Assembly (NCBI GenBank): GCA_017470325.1
Contig: JAFUES010000066.1
Coordinates: forward strand, 1 to 37,813
Direction: 5' to 3'
From: Oscillospiraceae bacterium
Lineage (GTDB): Bacteria > Bacillota_A > Clostridia > Oscillospirales > Oscillospiraceae
DNA length: 37,813 bases
Position 1 is the first letter of the stretch; each line of letters opens with the position of its first letter. Below are positions 1 to 6,810 of this stretch, one piece after another. The translations under genes were made by a program, and so were the position numbers. The notes under the pieces are model-generated. The model saw nothing but the letters and a program-made list of their open reading frames with translations. It did not search any database and was not told the DNA's origin.

Positions 1-257
1 GCTTTTATCATGGAACAGTATTTGGAATGCTGGCGGTCATGTCTGACAGTTATTATATCACTTCAAACAGGGAGGCCGGAGAGGGACGGTTTGACGTTCA
101 GCTGGAGCCGAAGGATAAGAAGCAGGCAGGATATATCCTTGAATTCAAAACAAAAAAAGATCTTAATGAGGACGGTATGAAGGCGCTTGCCGAGGAAGGG
201 ATCCGGCAGATCCGCGATCATAGATACTATACAGATATTGTACCCACTCAGAATAAA
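1..257 (+). pseudogene. Host AAA-ATPase/PD-(D/E)XK nuclease-like gene, 3' part, cut by the prophage
   Basis: Reading from base 3 the frame is open from the window edge and encodes FYHGTVFGML, then ITSNREAGEGRFDV and YILEFKTKK. These match the C-terminal PD-(D/E)XK nuclease-like domain found at the end of a large family of AAA-ATPase proteins in gut Firmicutes and Bacteroides; the D of GRFDV and the E and K of LEFK are the usual catalytic-type positions. The family normally continues past a short QI..YY segment to a yGiaF-type ending, which is missing. Host sequence stops at about 252-257, where the prophage begins. The frame then runs through phage DNA to a stop at 444-446, adding about 60 unrelated residues. 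If the prophage is removed, the frame continues only 21 codons into the right flank. The gene is therefore probably disrupted close to its 3' end. The protein's cellular role is not known. Confidence 0.7.
252..256. repeat. Possible target-site duplication, left copy
   Basis: AATAA here matches AATAA at 37361-37365, immediately after the right end. One extra A (257) separates this copy from the TG of the left end, so either the left end carries an extra A, the duplication has mutated, or the match is chance in AT-rich DNA. Confidence 0.4.
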
Positions 258-267
258 TGTCAAAAAC
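258..267 (+). repeat. Left terminal inverted repeat of the prophage
   Basis: TGTCAAAAAC, a perfect inverted copy of the right terminus. Just inside lie GGGAAA motifs (near 300, 309 and 340), which also recur near the right end in inverted orientation and are candidate transposase-binding subsites. Confidence 0.8.
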
Positions 268-423
268 CCGGGTCGAGTCGAGACGAGGACGGTCAACGTG
301 GGAAATCGTGGGAAACCCCGATAAATCAAGGGAAAACGCGAGTTTTTGAAGCACGAACAACGCGCCCATTGACAAATAAAATGAGAATAAACCGATTTTT
401 CGCGGCGAGCGCCCGAAAGACAC

Positions 424-461
424 AAAAAACCGCAGGAAAGAGCTGATTTCCCGCGGTTTTT
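424..461. terminator. Bidirectional-looking intrinsic terminator at the left end
   Basis: An A-rich arm AAAAACCGC plus GGAAA pairs with TTTCC plus CGCGGTTTTT around a short loop. A runs on the left arm and T runs on the right arm allow termination from either side. It would stop host read-through rightward and repressor-side transcription leftward. Confidence 0.65.
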
Positions 462-536
462 CATTGTAGCAGAAAGAATGAGGTATTCCACCGGCTCCAT
501 CTTATCTCCTGCCTGGCGTTTAGTAAATGACGCGGA

Positions 537-568
537 GCGTCACAGTTTCGGCTGTGGCGTTATTTTTT
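537..568 (+). terminator. Intrinsic terminator, rightward
   Basis: GCGTCACAG pairs (two G-T wobbles) with CTGTGGCGT across a TTTCGG loop and is followed by TATTTTTTT. It would stop transcription entering from the host side. Confidence 0.6.
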
Positions 569-697
569 TGTGACGAAACGCGTCAAACCCGCATAAACAG
601 GGCGTTACATGCGCTTTTAAGACCGCAAAGCGGTCAGCGCCGCCGACGCGGATCCACACCAGGCAGCCGGCAGGAATCGACTGCTGGCGTCACAAAC

Positions 698-801
698 CAA
701 TGGGACAAAAACGCAAACATTTCCCGAACGTGTCCCATTGACGCAACTATGCGGTTTTTCGGGTTTTTAACGCGATTTCTGGAAGGCTGAGCAATGGGAC
801 A
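698..801. repeat. Three copies of CAATGGGACA in the left end
   Basis: CAATGGGACA is at 698-707, its inverse TGTCCCATTG at 731-740, and a third direct copy at 792-801. A partial copy, CCCATTGAC, lies at 365-373. The spacing and mixed orientation resemble protein-binding sites, plausibly for the transposase or another end-binding protein. Confidence 0.45.
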
Positions 802-839
802 GAAATATAATTCGATATAATCCAAAATAACCCAAAAAA

Positions 840-1259
840 TCAAGCAGAAACGACGCCCATGTCCTCCGCATCTTTTACGCGGTCAGGATCTCCGGAAGCG
901 GATGATCCGACACCCCCCCTCGTTTTCTTCCGGAGCTTTAGCCGGATGATCTCGCGCACCTCTTCTTGGTCATCCGGATCGAGACGAGAAAAGTCGGCGA
1001 GCAGTTCGCTGCCGCTCGATTGAGAGATCTCTCTTTTGGAAGATCTCTCAATTGGAAGATCTCCAAATAACAGCCAATCAACTGAACAATTCAGTATTTC
1101 AGATAATTTGATCAGTGAAGGGGCTGAAGGGAGCTTTTGCCCGTTCTTCCATGCACTAATAACACCTGTGGACATGCCTGTTTCCTGGTGAATATACGGT
1201 GTATTTATGTTTAATTCCTTACATCTTTGCTTAATTCTTTCGCCTATCAAGTTCTCCAT
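840..1259 (-). CDS. CI/Cro-type (XRE) repressor
   Basis: A 139-residue protein with an N-terminal helix-turn-helix of the XRE family: about residues 18-50 contain the TPYIHQETGMSTGVISAWKN recognition unit followed by LSEILNCSVDWLLFG, the usual end of the domain. It is the only leftward gene between the left end and the early promoter, the place of the Mu c repressor, and so is inferred to keep the prophage silent. It lacks the DUF/winged-helix fold of Mu c and has no visible S24 protease tail, so induction by RecA-type cleavage is not predicted. A GGAGG ribosome site lies just upstream of the ATG. Its own coding DNA contains operator-like AGATCTCTC repeats (1019-1064). Its C-terminus is basic and low in complexity. 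Confidence 0.85.
   Translation of the reverse strand: MENLIGERIKQRCKELNINTPYIHQETGMSTGVISAWKNGQKLPSAPSLIKLSEILNCSVDWLLFGDLPIERSSKREISQSSGSELLADFSRLDPDDQEEVREIIRLKLRKKTRGGVGSSASGDPDRVKDAEDMGVVSA
1019..1064. promoter_or_regulatory. Operator-like repeats inside the repressor gene
   Basis: ATTGAGAGATCT (1019-1030) and AGATCTCTCAAT (1041-1052) are inverted copies, followed by a third partial AGATCTCC (1057-1064). They share the ATCTCTC half-site of the early-region operators, and encode the repetitive peptide IERSSKREIS. They may be extra repressor sites. Confidence 0.4.
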
Positions 1260-1287
1260 TTAACCTCCGATCTTACAAATGTATATA

Positions 1288-1306
1288 ATTCTCTCTAAAG
1301 AGATAA
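1288..1306. promoter_or_regulatory. Operator palindrome 1
   Basis: TTCTCTCTAAAGAGATAAT contains the inverted arms TCTCT and AGAGA. It sits between the repressor start and the early promoter and shares its half-site with 1319-1336. Confidence 0.55.
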
Positions 1307-1312
1307 TCGTCC

Positions 1313-1341
1313 TTGACAATCTCTCAAATGAGAGATAATAT
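1313..1341 (+). promoter_or_regulatory. Early (rightward) promoter
   Basis: TTGACA at 1313-1318 and TAATAT at 1336-1341 are separated by exactly 17 bases, close to the sigma-70/SigA consensus. It faces the transposition genes and is overlapped by operator palindrome 2, so it is the likely Pe promoter repressed in the lysogen. Confidence 0.8.
1319..1336. promoter_or_regulatory. Operator palindrome 2, inside the early promoter
   Basis: ATCTCTCaaatGAGAGAT is a near-perfect palindrome filling the spacer between the -35 and -10 boxes. A protein bound here would block RNA polymerase, as expected for a lysogeny repressor. Confidence 0.7.
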
Positions 1342-1484
1342 ATCATTGTAACTCTTAATAATCCAATCTAAATCATACCACATCCACCACGGTTATCACA
1401 ATCGCGGAACAGACATTCGTCTAAACATGTGCCGATCTGAAGGCCAGAAGCACGGAAACCATGCACAGAAAGAGAGGGGAAGGA

Positions 1485-1661
1485 GTGAAGAACGGAAAGA
1501 AGCCGACGCTGAAGCAGAAGAAGCTGATGCGCTGCCACGGTCTGGATCCGGATGCCTGGCTGGTAACGAAAGACACCACCGAGACGCTGGAAGTCGTGAA
1601 CCGGGTGTCACTGAAGCGGATCGGGAAGCCGAAGCTGCGCAGGCTATCCAAAGAAATATGA
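1485..1661 (+). CDS. Small DUF6906-like early protein
   Basis: A 58-residue basic protein, beginning MKNGKKPTLKQKKLM and containing HGLDPDAWLVTKDTTE and LEVVNRVSLKRIGKPK. This pattern is that of the small DUF6906-type proteins seen in Firmicute phages; their role is unknown. I choose the GTG at 1485 because GAGGGGAAGG lies just before it and the family starts at this Lys-Asn-Gly. An ATG at 1461 would add eight residues. It is the first gene after the early promoter, and its stop overlaps the next gene's ATG (ATGA). Confidence 0.7.
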   Translation: MKNGKKPTLKQKKLMRCHGLDPDAWLVTKDTTETLEVVNRVSLKRIGKPKLRRLSKEI

Positions 1662-2080
1662 AGCAGAGCGAAAACATCGCCATGTTCCTGAAGTTTTTGC
1701 GGGAAGCAGAGCAAGACTGCAATGTTGCGGCCTCGCAGGAACGGGATGCGGATCTGGCTGTGCAGGATGTGCTGCACCGGCTGGAGCTGCAGGACGACGG
1801 GTACCACGACAGCGCGAAGCTGGCCCTGGCTCTCCGGGAGATCCGGAGGGAAAGAAGGGCAGCGAGAGACAAGCACATGATCCTGGAGCCGATCGCCAGA
1901 TGGTGTCAGAAGAACCAGCCGTTTGTGAAGCAGCTGGAGATCCTGCTGGGGGAAGTCCGGAAGCTGGAAAGATCCCAGGAGAACAGGCACTACAACGACC
2001 GCACCGATATCATCAGCAAAACGCTGGTTGATATAAAGAAGGAGCAGCCGGAGGCTGCCCCCTCACGCATCACCGGGTGA
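1658..2080 (+). CDS. Conserved phage protein of unknown function, helical
   Basis: A 140-residue, charged, mostly alpha-helical protein starting MKQSENIAMFLKFLREAEQD. The segment VQDVLHRLELQDDGYHDSAK followed by LREIRRERRAARD and ENRHYNDRTDI resembles hypothetical proteins I have seen in early regions of Clostridia phages, but I know no function. The frame is open further upstream (to 1427), but that part overlaps DUF6906 in another frame and is low-complexity, so the start is taken as ATG 1658 in the ATGA overlap. It ends inside a palindrome shared with the convergent gene at 2070-2273. Confidence 0.65.
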   Translation: MKQSENIAMFLKFLREAEQDCNVAASQERDADLAVQDVLHRLELQDDGYHDSAKLALALREIRRERRAARDKHMILEPIARWCQKNQPFVKQLEILLGEVRKLERSQENRHYNDRTDIISKTLVDIKKEQPEAAPSRITG

Positions 2081-2082
2081 TG
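2066..2082. other. 17-nt palindrome shared by two convergent gene ends
   Basis: GCATCACCGGGTGATGC is a perfect inverted repeat about a central G/C. It contains the stop codons of both the rightward gene ending at 2080 and the leftward gene ending at 2070. It lacks T-runs, so it is not a classical terminator. Confidence 0.45.
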
Positions 2083-2273
2083 CTGTAAGACCCAAAGGAT
2101 CCGGCAGCGCACTCGACAATACGCAGCTGGTACATCCTGCCGGGCACCGGGCTCTTCGCCTGGTACTCGCGCAAGGATGTACCGTCACCGGACTCGATCG
2201 AGTACATGAGTTTCCAGTTGGGCACCGGGTAGTCATGTAACTCTTTCGATACACAGATGTGTTCCGGATGCAT
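2070..2273 (-). CDS. Small leftward protein of unknown function
   Basis: A 67-residue reading frame on the minus strand starting MHPEHICVSKELHDYPVP and ending RIVECAAGSFGSYSITR. I do not recognise it. Support for it being real is a coding-like use of G/C at third positions, the absence of a plausible gene on the opposite strand over 2081-2390, and an AAGGA motif about ten bases before the ATG. A GTG at 2318 would add 15 residues (YLVNLAFLGKDVGL), but its AAGGAGG is only one base away, too close. It lies inside the early rightward operon in opposite orientation, so it may be an independently expressed accessory gene. It could also be spurious. Confidence 0.4.
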   Translation of the reverse strand: MHPEHICVSKELHDYPVPNWKLMYSIESGDGTSLREYQAKSPVPGRMYQLRIVECAAGSFGSYSITR

Positions 2274-2399
2274 CAATCCCACATCCTTCCCGAGGAAAGC
2301 AAGGTTGACGAGGTACACACCTCCTTCCGAGCGGAATGTGAGGCTGATGCCTCCGGAATGATTATACCAGACACACTGCCGAAAAAGGAAGTGATAAGC

Positions 2400-2612
2400 A
2401 TGGCATGGCAGAACAAGAACCTGACCCCGCTCGGGCGTGAAATCAAAAGCAAGCTGATCGACAAAAACATGACCCAGCGCGAGCTGGCACAGACACTCGG
2501 GATCACCCCTCAGTACATCACCAAGATTCTGTCAGGAAGCCGGAGCGGGGAGAGATACCTGCCGAGGATCGGCGAGATCCTGGGCATCAACATATGGGAG
2601 TATGCAGCATAA
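2400..2612 (+). CDS. Ner-like small HTH (XRE) regulator
   Basis: A 70-residue protein that is almost only a helix-turn-helix: LTPLGREIKSKLIDKNMTQR then ELAQTLGITPQYITKILSG, with MTQRELAQTLGITPQYI as the DNA-reading unit. It sits directly upstream of the transposase gene, which is the place of ner in Mu. By position it probably limits early transcription. The start at 2400 follows AAGGA at 2385-2389. An upstream extension to 2259 is open but has no ribosome site and covers the unassigned leader. It overlaps the open frame before the transposase start. Confidence 0.75.
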   Translation: MAWQNKNLTPLGREIKSKLIDKNMTQRELAQTLGITPQYITKILSGSRSGERYLPRIGEILGINIWEYAA

Positions 2613-2622
2613 GGAGGGAAGG

Positions 2623-4734
2623 ATGGCAGCGTTGGCGGCTTACGTGACCCTCGAAGAGGCTGCGGCCCTGGAGGGGATCACATACGAAACTATAAAAAAG
2701 CGGACACAAAGATCAGGGGATGGCTACAAAGTCAAGCGCCCGGAAGGCGGCAAGGAGATGACGCTGGTCTCGGTCAACAGCCTCTCGAAGCAGGCCAGGA
2801 ACGCCTGGCGGGAGCGGGAGCGGCTGAAGGAACTGGCGGCAGATCCGGAGGACGTGCCCGCAGAGGACGCGAAGAAACCGGAGCGCCCCTGGTACGTGGA
2901 CGCGGACATTGACTGGTACATGCACCAGTACAAAGAGAACTACTACAAGGGCGTGGAACTGGGCAACGTGGTCAGGGACTTCCTGGCATCCGGCGAGAAA
3001 GACCGGACAGCCTTCGCGGAGCAGTTCGCGAAGGAGCGCCTGGGCAAGGACTCCCGGACACTGTACCGGTACACGAAGAACTACCTGGAGGCGCTGGCCT
3101 GGCAGGACAAGCTGGAGAAGGAGAACAGCTGCAGCTATGAGTTCTTCCGGATCCTGTGCCTGTGCAGGAAGCCGAGAATATCAGGCGGGTTCCCGTCCTT
3201 CGCTCCGGAGGTCAAGCAGACGATCCAGAACATCTGGTTCGACGAGGACTTCGCCGGCAACCGCGGCACCCGGGAAATGCTCTACGAGAAGCTGGAGGAC
3301 ATCCGGAAGCTGAAGGGCTGGGAGAAGATCCCGAGCTACCAGAGCGTGGTGCGCTACATCGCCTGGCTGATGGAGGACGAGGGCATGAGGAACGCCCACT
3401 ACCTCGCAGCCAACGGCACGCGGGCCTTCAAGAACAAGGTCATGGTCAAACGGCGCCGCGACACGCACAGCCTGGAGGTCATGGAACTGCTGCAGGGCGA
3501 CGAGCACACCTTCGACTGCTGGGTGACGATCCTGGCGAAGAACGGCAAGCGCGTGCCGGTCAGGCCGAAGCTGGTCTGTTGGATCGACACGAGATCCCGC
3601 TGGATCCTGGGCGACATCATGTGCAAGGATGCCGACGCGCAGATGCTCAAGAAGAGCCTGATGAAGCTGATCTACCACGACGCGGGATCCGTCCCGAGGT
3701 ATTTGTACATTGACAACGGCAAGGACTACACGGCGAAGGAGATGATCGGCGTGGACCGCAAGGACAGGCACGACCAGGAAGCGAAGGATGAGCACTTCGC
3801 CATGGCGTTCGATGACGAGGCCCGCGGGTTCTATCGGGCGATCGGGATCGAGGACGAGCACATCGCGATGCCATACGAGCCATGGACCAAAGGACAGATC
3901 GAGCGGTTCTTCCGCACGGTCTGCAACAAGTTCACGAAGTGGCTGAAAAGCTACACCGGCACGCTGACCGGGTCGCTTACCAGCGACAAGGTCAACAAGG
4001 ATATCAAACGCGCTGCCGAGCGCGGCGAGCTGCTGACGCTGGAAGAGTTCTTCGAGCACTGGACGAAGTGGAAGATGGAGAAGTACAGCGCGTGGAAGCA
4101 CTCGGAGCTGCGCAAGGCCGGCGAGGAATACCGGACGCCGCTGTCCCTGTTCGAGAACGGCGAGCGCTACTTCAAGGCCGCGCCGGCCAAGAAGGACGCG
4201 ACCCTGCTGATGATGAAGGAGACCGGCGTGCGGGTATACAACACCGGGATCGAGCGCATGGGCTTCTATTACATGGACGAGGACGCGAAGCTGCTCGACT
4301 ACATCGAGAAGAAGGTGACCATCAAGTGGGATCCGGACGACGTGAGCAGCATCTTCGTCTTCAATGCGAAGGGCAAGATGATCTGCGAGGCCGTCAGCCA
4401 GGAGCTGCTGAAGTTCGGCAGGGTATCGGACGACGTACTGAAGGAGCACCGCAGGATGCAGAACGCGCAGCTGAAGCAGGCGCGGGAGGTACTGAAGGAA
4501 GCGACCACACCATTCGAGGAGCTGGCGGCAGATCCGGGCGTGAAACGCACAAGCGCCGGAGTGCCGGACCTGATGGTCGGGCACAAGCCGAAGGACAAGG
4601 TGGTGCAGATGACATCGGAGGCGTGGGTGAACAACAACCGGAAGGAGCTGACCCGGGAGCGCGCATCCGCGAGGTACATGAACAGCCAGGCCGCGAAGGC
4701 GAAGGAACGCCTGAAGGCCCTGGAAGGAGCGTGA
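2623..4734 (+). CDS. MuA-type DDE transposase
   Basis: A 703-residue protein, slightly longer than Mu A (663). The N-terminus (residues 1-60) looks like the winged-helix DNA-binding part (VTLEEAAALEGITYETIKKR). The catalytic core has the RNase-H-like DDE triad: D293 in LQGDEHTFDCW, D364 in LYIDNGKDY and E427 in KGQIERFFRTV. A rve-type C-terminal beta-barrel region follows (DYIEKKVTIKWDPDD), then a charged tail that in MuA contacts MuB and ClpX. It should cut and join the TGTCAAAAAC ends for integration and replicative transposition. The ATG at 2623 follows AAGGAGG at 2611-2617 with 5-base spacing; a start at 2602 would overlap the preceding gene. All three catalytic residues are present, so the enzyme appears active. 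Confidence 0.93.
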   Translation: MAALAAYVTLEEAAALEGITYETIKKRTQRSGDGYKVKRPEGGKEMTLVSVNSLSKQARNAWRERERLKELAADPEDVPAEDAKKPERPWYVDADIDWYMHQYKENYYKGVELGNVVRDFLASGEKDRTAFAEQFAKERLGKDSRTLYRYTKNYLEALAWQDKLEKENSCSYEFFRILCLCRKPRISGGFPSFAPEVKQTIQNIWFDEDFAGNRGTREMLYEKLEDIRKLKGWEKIPSYQSVVRYIAWLMEDEGMRNAHYLAANGTRAFKNKVMVKRRRDTHSLEVMELLQGDEHTFDCWVTILAKNGKRVPVRPKLVCWIDTRSRWILGDIMCKDADAQMLKKSLMKLIYHDAGSVPRYLYIDNGKDYTAKEMIGVDRKDRHDQEAKDEHFAMAFDDEARGFYRAIGIEDEHIAMPYEPWTKGQIERFFRTVCNKFTKWLKSYTGTLTGSLTSDKVNKDIKRAAERGELLTLEEFFEHWTKWKMEKYSAWKHSELRKAGEEYRTPLSLFENGERYFKAAPAKKDATLLMMKETGVRVYNTGIERMGFYYMDEDAKLLDYIEKKVTIKWDPDDVSSIFVFNAKGKMICEAVSQELLKFGRVSDDVLKEHRRMQNAQLKQAREVLKEATTPFEELAADPGVKRTSAGVPDLMVGHKPKDKVVQMTSEAWVNNNRKELTRERASARYMNSQAAKAKERLKALEGA

Positions 4735-4736
4735 AG

Positions 4737-4859
4737 ATGGGCGACCGGATCCTGAGAATCGCCGGCGCGGTGCTGTGGGCAGCCGGATGGGCCGTCTGCC
4801 TGGCCGTGATGGTCCTGTTCCTGCCGTTCGACCTGTTCACGGACAGATGGGACAGATAA
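4737..4859 (+). CDS. Small single-span membrane protein
   Basis: A 40-residue peptide: MGDRILRIAG, then a hydrophobic helix (about residues 8-31, AVLWAAGWAVCLAVMVLFLP) and a short charged tail FDLFTDRWDR. AAGGAG lies eight bases before the ATG, and the gene begins two bases after the transposase stop. Unknown function; tiny membrane proteins between transposase and ATPase genes are not part of Mu itself. The good ribosome site and tight spacing support it. Confidence 0.55.
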   Translation: MGDRILRIAGAVLWAAGWAVCLAVMVLFLPFDLFTDRWDR

Positions 4860-4897
4860 CACAATCAAGATAATTGTCAGAAAGAGAGGTAAACACA

Positions 4898-5929
4898 ATG
4901 GCGGATATTACAAGGGAAGGAACACAGCCGAGCGAGCTGGCACTGGCAGTGACCGAGAGGCTGAAGAAGATGCACGGCAACAAGGCGGAGCTCGCGATCC
5001 TGATCGGGTGCAGCCGGAGCATGGTGTCGCAGTACCTGGCGGGCAAGTACCAGAGCAATCCGGAGACCGTGGAGAACGCGCTGCGCAAATGGATGGACGA
5101 GACCGAGGCCGAGTACGGCGACGGCTCCGGAACGGTATGGTCGGAGGATACCGGCGGGGAAGCTCCGGACGGGCAGGCAGAGCGGGGACCGGAAGAGGCA
5201 CAGCCGCAGCCGGGCAGGCTGCCGGAGAAGATCCGCTACTTCGAGAGCGACGACTTCAACAAGGTGATCGGCCTGTGCCAGAGCTGCCAGGAGGACACCG
5301 GGCTGGGGATCGTGGTCGGCAGGTCCGGCCTCGGCAAGACCTACGCCCTGCAGCGCTACGCGAAGCTGCCGCGGGTGTGCTACCTCGAATGCGACGACAC
5401 CATGAGCAGCAAGGACATGCTGGAGGAGATCGAGGAGCGCCTGGGACTGCTCCAGGACGGCGGCACCATCCACAGGAGGGTGAAGCGGATCCGCGAGTTC
5501 CTGCGGATCAACCATGGCTACCTGCTGATCTTCGACGAGGCCGACAAGCTGATGAACAAGTACACGACGGCGAAGCTGGAGATCATCCGCGGGATCTTCG
5601 ACAAGGTGGACGTGGGGATCGTGATCGCCGGGGAGCCGAGGCTGGAGACGGACCTGAAGATGCACCTGACGCGGTTCGCGAACCGCCTGGACTTCTATCA
5701 CAAGATGCACGGCCTGACCCGCGACGAGCTGGCCGAGTACCTGGCCGGCTGGGACATTGACGAGGACGCTGCAGCGGAGCTGGCACAGCGGGCCTACGCG
5801 GCGAGGGGCGGGTGCTTCCGCCTGCTCGACCGGACGCTCAACAACGTGCTGCGCGTCCTGAAGGAGCGCGGCGAGACGAGGGTCACGCTGGAGGTCGTGC
5901 GCGAGGCATCCGGGATGATGATGCTCTGA
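4898..5929 (+). CDS. MuB-type AAA+ ATPase, target-DNA activator
   Basis: A 343-residue protein. Residues about 15-60 form a helix-turn-helix (ELAILIGCSRSMVSQYLAGK), as in MuB and its relatives. Residues 60-105 are an acidic linker. The AAA core has Walker A GRSGLGKT (141-148) and Walker B LLIFDEAD (209-216), with a sensor-like VIAGEPRLE further on. MuB-family ATPases coat target DNA, recruit the transposase and stimulate strand transfer while protecting the phage's own DNA from self-insertion. The ATG at 4898 follows AGAGAGGT; a TTG at 4874 would add eight residues. It is downstream of the transposase, as in Mu. Confidence 0.9.
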   Translation: MADITREGTQPSELALAVTERLKKMHGNKAELAILIGCSRSMVSQYLAGKYQSNPETVENALRKWMDETEAEYGDGSGTVWSEDTGGEAPDGQAERGPEEAQPQPGRLPEKIRYFESDDFNKVIGLCQSCQEDTGLGIVVGRSGLGKTYALQRYAKLPRVCYLECDDTMSSKDMLEEIEERLGLLQDGGTIHRRVKRIREFLRINHGYLLIFDEADKLMNKYTTAKLEIIRGIFDKVDVGIVIAGEPRLETDLKMHLTRFANRLDFYHKMHGLTRDELAEYLAGWDIDEDAAAELAQRAYAARGGCFRLLDRTLNNVLRVLKERGETRVTLEVVREASGMMML

Positions 5930-5967
5930 GCCGGAAACACAACGAAAGAAAGAGAGGGGACACCACA

Positions 5968-6168
5968 ATGAGGACGATCACGATCGAGATCGAAGGGAAA
6001 CATGAGAGCGCCGTCATCGCGCAGATGATGCAGGCGGCAAGGGCGGCGGCAAGGACAGCGCAGGACACCTACGTGTTCGCGGGCGTGGATGTGCCGACCC
6101 GCACAGAGATCGACATCCCCGGCTTCATGAAGCAGGGGAAGAAGGAGAAGATGGGGGTGGTCTGGTGA
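5968..6168 (+). CDS. Small protein of unknown function
   Basis: A 66-residue protein beginning MRTITIEIEGKHESAVIAQM. A beta strand is followed by an Ala-rich helix (MMQAARAAARTAQ) and a YVFAGVDVPTRTEIDIPGF segment. I do not recognise a family. AGAGAGGGG lies seven bases before the ATG. Its last codons overlap the GTG of gemA (GTGA), so the two are probably translationally coupled. Confidence 0.65.
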   Translation: MRTITIEIEGKHESAVIAQMMQAARAAARTAQDTYVFAGVDVPTRTEIDIPGFMKQGKKEKMGVVW

Positions 6169-6623
6169 GCACATATCAGAAGCATTATCCGGACCCGACC
6201 CTGCGGACGATCTGGGGCATCGCGAAGAGCCCGGAGCTGAACCTGTCCTCGGAAGACCTGCACGCCATTGTCACGGTACAGACCGGCAAGGATTCCATGA
6301 GGAAGCTGACCAAGAAGGAGATCGCCAGCGTGGCCTATGTCCTGGGGCAGATGAAGGACTCGGCAAAGGGCGGCAGGACTGCTCATGTGAGGACGCCGAG
6401 CGTCACGGACAACCAGATGAAGAAGCTGCGCAGGCTCTGCGGGGACGCCGGCTGGGAGGACAAGCGCCTGAACGGGCTGGCCCGGCACATGTTCCAGGTG
6501 GAGACGGTGCAGTGGCTGAACTACCAGCAGATGAGCAAGCTGATCGAGGCCGTGAAGGCCATCACGAAACGGGAGGCGGCGAAGGGTGAAGGACTGCAGG
6601 GTGACGCTGGTCGTGAAGGATAA
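6165..6623 (+). CDS. gemA: GemA-like regulator (Mu gp16, DUF1018)
   Basis: A 152-residue protein with the DUF1018 pattern: IWGIAKSPELNLSSEDLHAI near the N-terminus, KLTKKEIASVAYVL, then VTDNQMKKLRRLCGDAGWED and the C-terminal NYQQMSKLIEAVKAI. In Mu, GemA/gp16 is an early protein linked to changes in host gene expression and DNA supercoiling. The start is a GTG overlapping the preceding stop; the sequence upstream (GATGGGGGTGG) is only a weak ribosome site, in keeping with coupling. The last residues (GEGLQGDAGREG) overlap the next gene by 38 bases. Confidence 0.85.
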   Translation: MSTYQKHYPDPTLRTIWGIAKSPELNLSSEDLHAIVTVQTGKDSMRKLTKKEIASVAYVLGQMKDSAKGGRTAHVRTPSVTDNQMKKLRRLCGDAGWEDKRLNGLARHMFQVETVQWLNYQQMSKLIEAVKAITKREAAKGEGLQGDAGREG

Positions 6624-6810
6624 CAAGGTAAACATGGAGGGCGAGGACATCAGCATGATCGAGCTGGCGGAGATGTGCGGGGCCCTCCAGATCCTGACGG
6701 GGATCCGGGCGCTGAAGCTGGGCGCAGACATCGAGGAGGTCAAGGACAACCTCCTGGACGTCCACCTGGCGGCCATGCGGATCGTCGAGCAGAAGGGAGC
6801 TGACACATGA
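6586..6810 (+). CDS. Small early phage protein of unknown function
   Basis: A 74-residue protein beginning MKDCRVTLVVKDNKVNMEGE and continuing ISMIELAEMCGALQILTGIR: a beta hairpin followed by helices. GTG start with GGGAGG about nine bases upstream. Similar small proteins follow gemA in several Firmicute Mu-like prophages, but no function is known to me. Overlaps gemA by 38 bases and the next gene by four (ATGA). Confidence 0.6.
   Translation: MKDCRVTLVVKDNKVNMEGEDISMIELAEMCGALQILTGIRALKLGADIEEVKDNLLDVHLAAMRIVEQKGADT

Larger units (their letters stand above)
447..840. other. Non-coding left-end region with hairpins and repeats
   Basis: No convincing gene is visible on either strand. The stretch holds hairpins TGACGC-gga-GCGTCA (528-542) and GACCGC-aaa-GCGGTC (621-635), a terminator (537-568) and three copies of CAATGGGACA (698-707, inverted at 731-740, and 792-801). 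This is where Mu-type phages keep transposase subsites. Confidence 0.5.

Noticed and set aside
1427..1657. Upstream part of the open frame that ends at 2080
   Set aside because: Overlaps the DUF6906-like gene in another frame, is low-complexity and has no ribosome site; the true start is put at 1658.
3181..4584. 467-residue open frame on the minus strand
   Set aside because: Lies opposite the transposase catalytic core and is rich in Leu/Val/His/Arg as expected for a shadow of a GC-rich gene.
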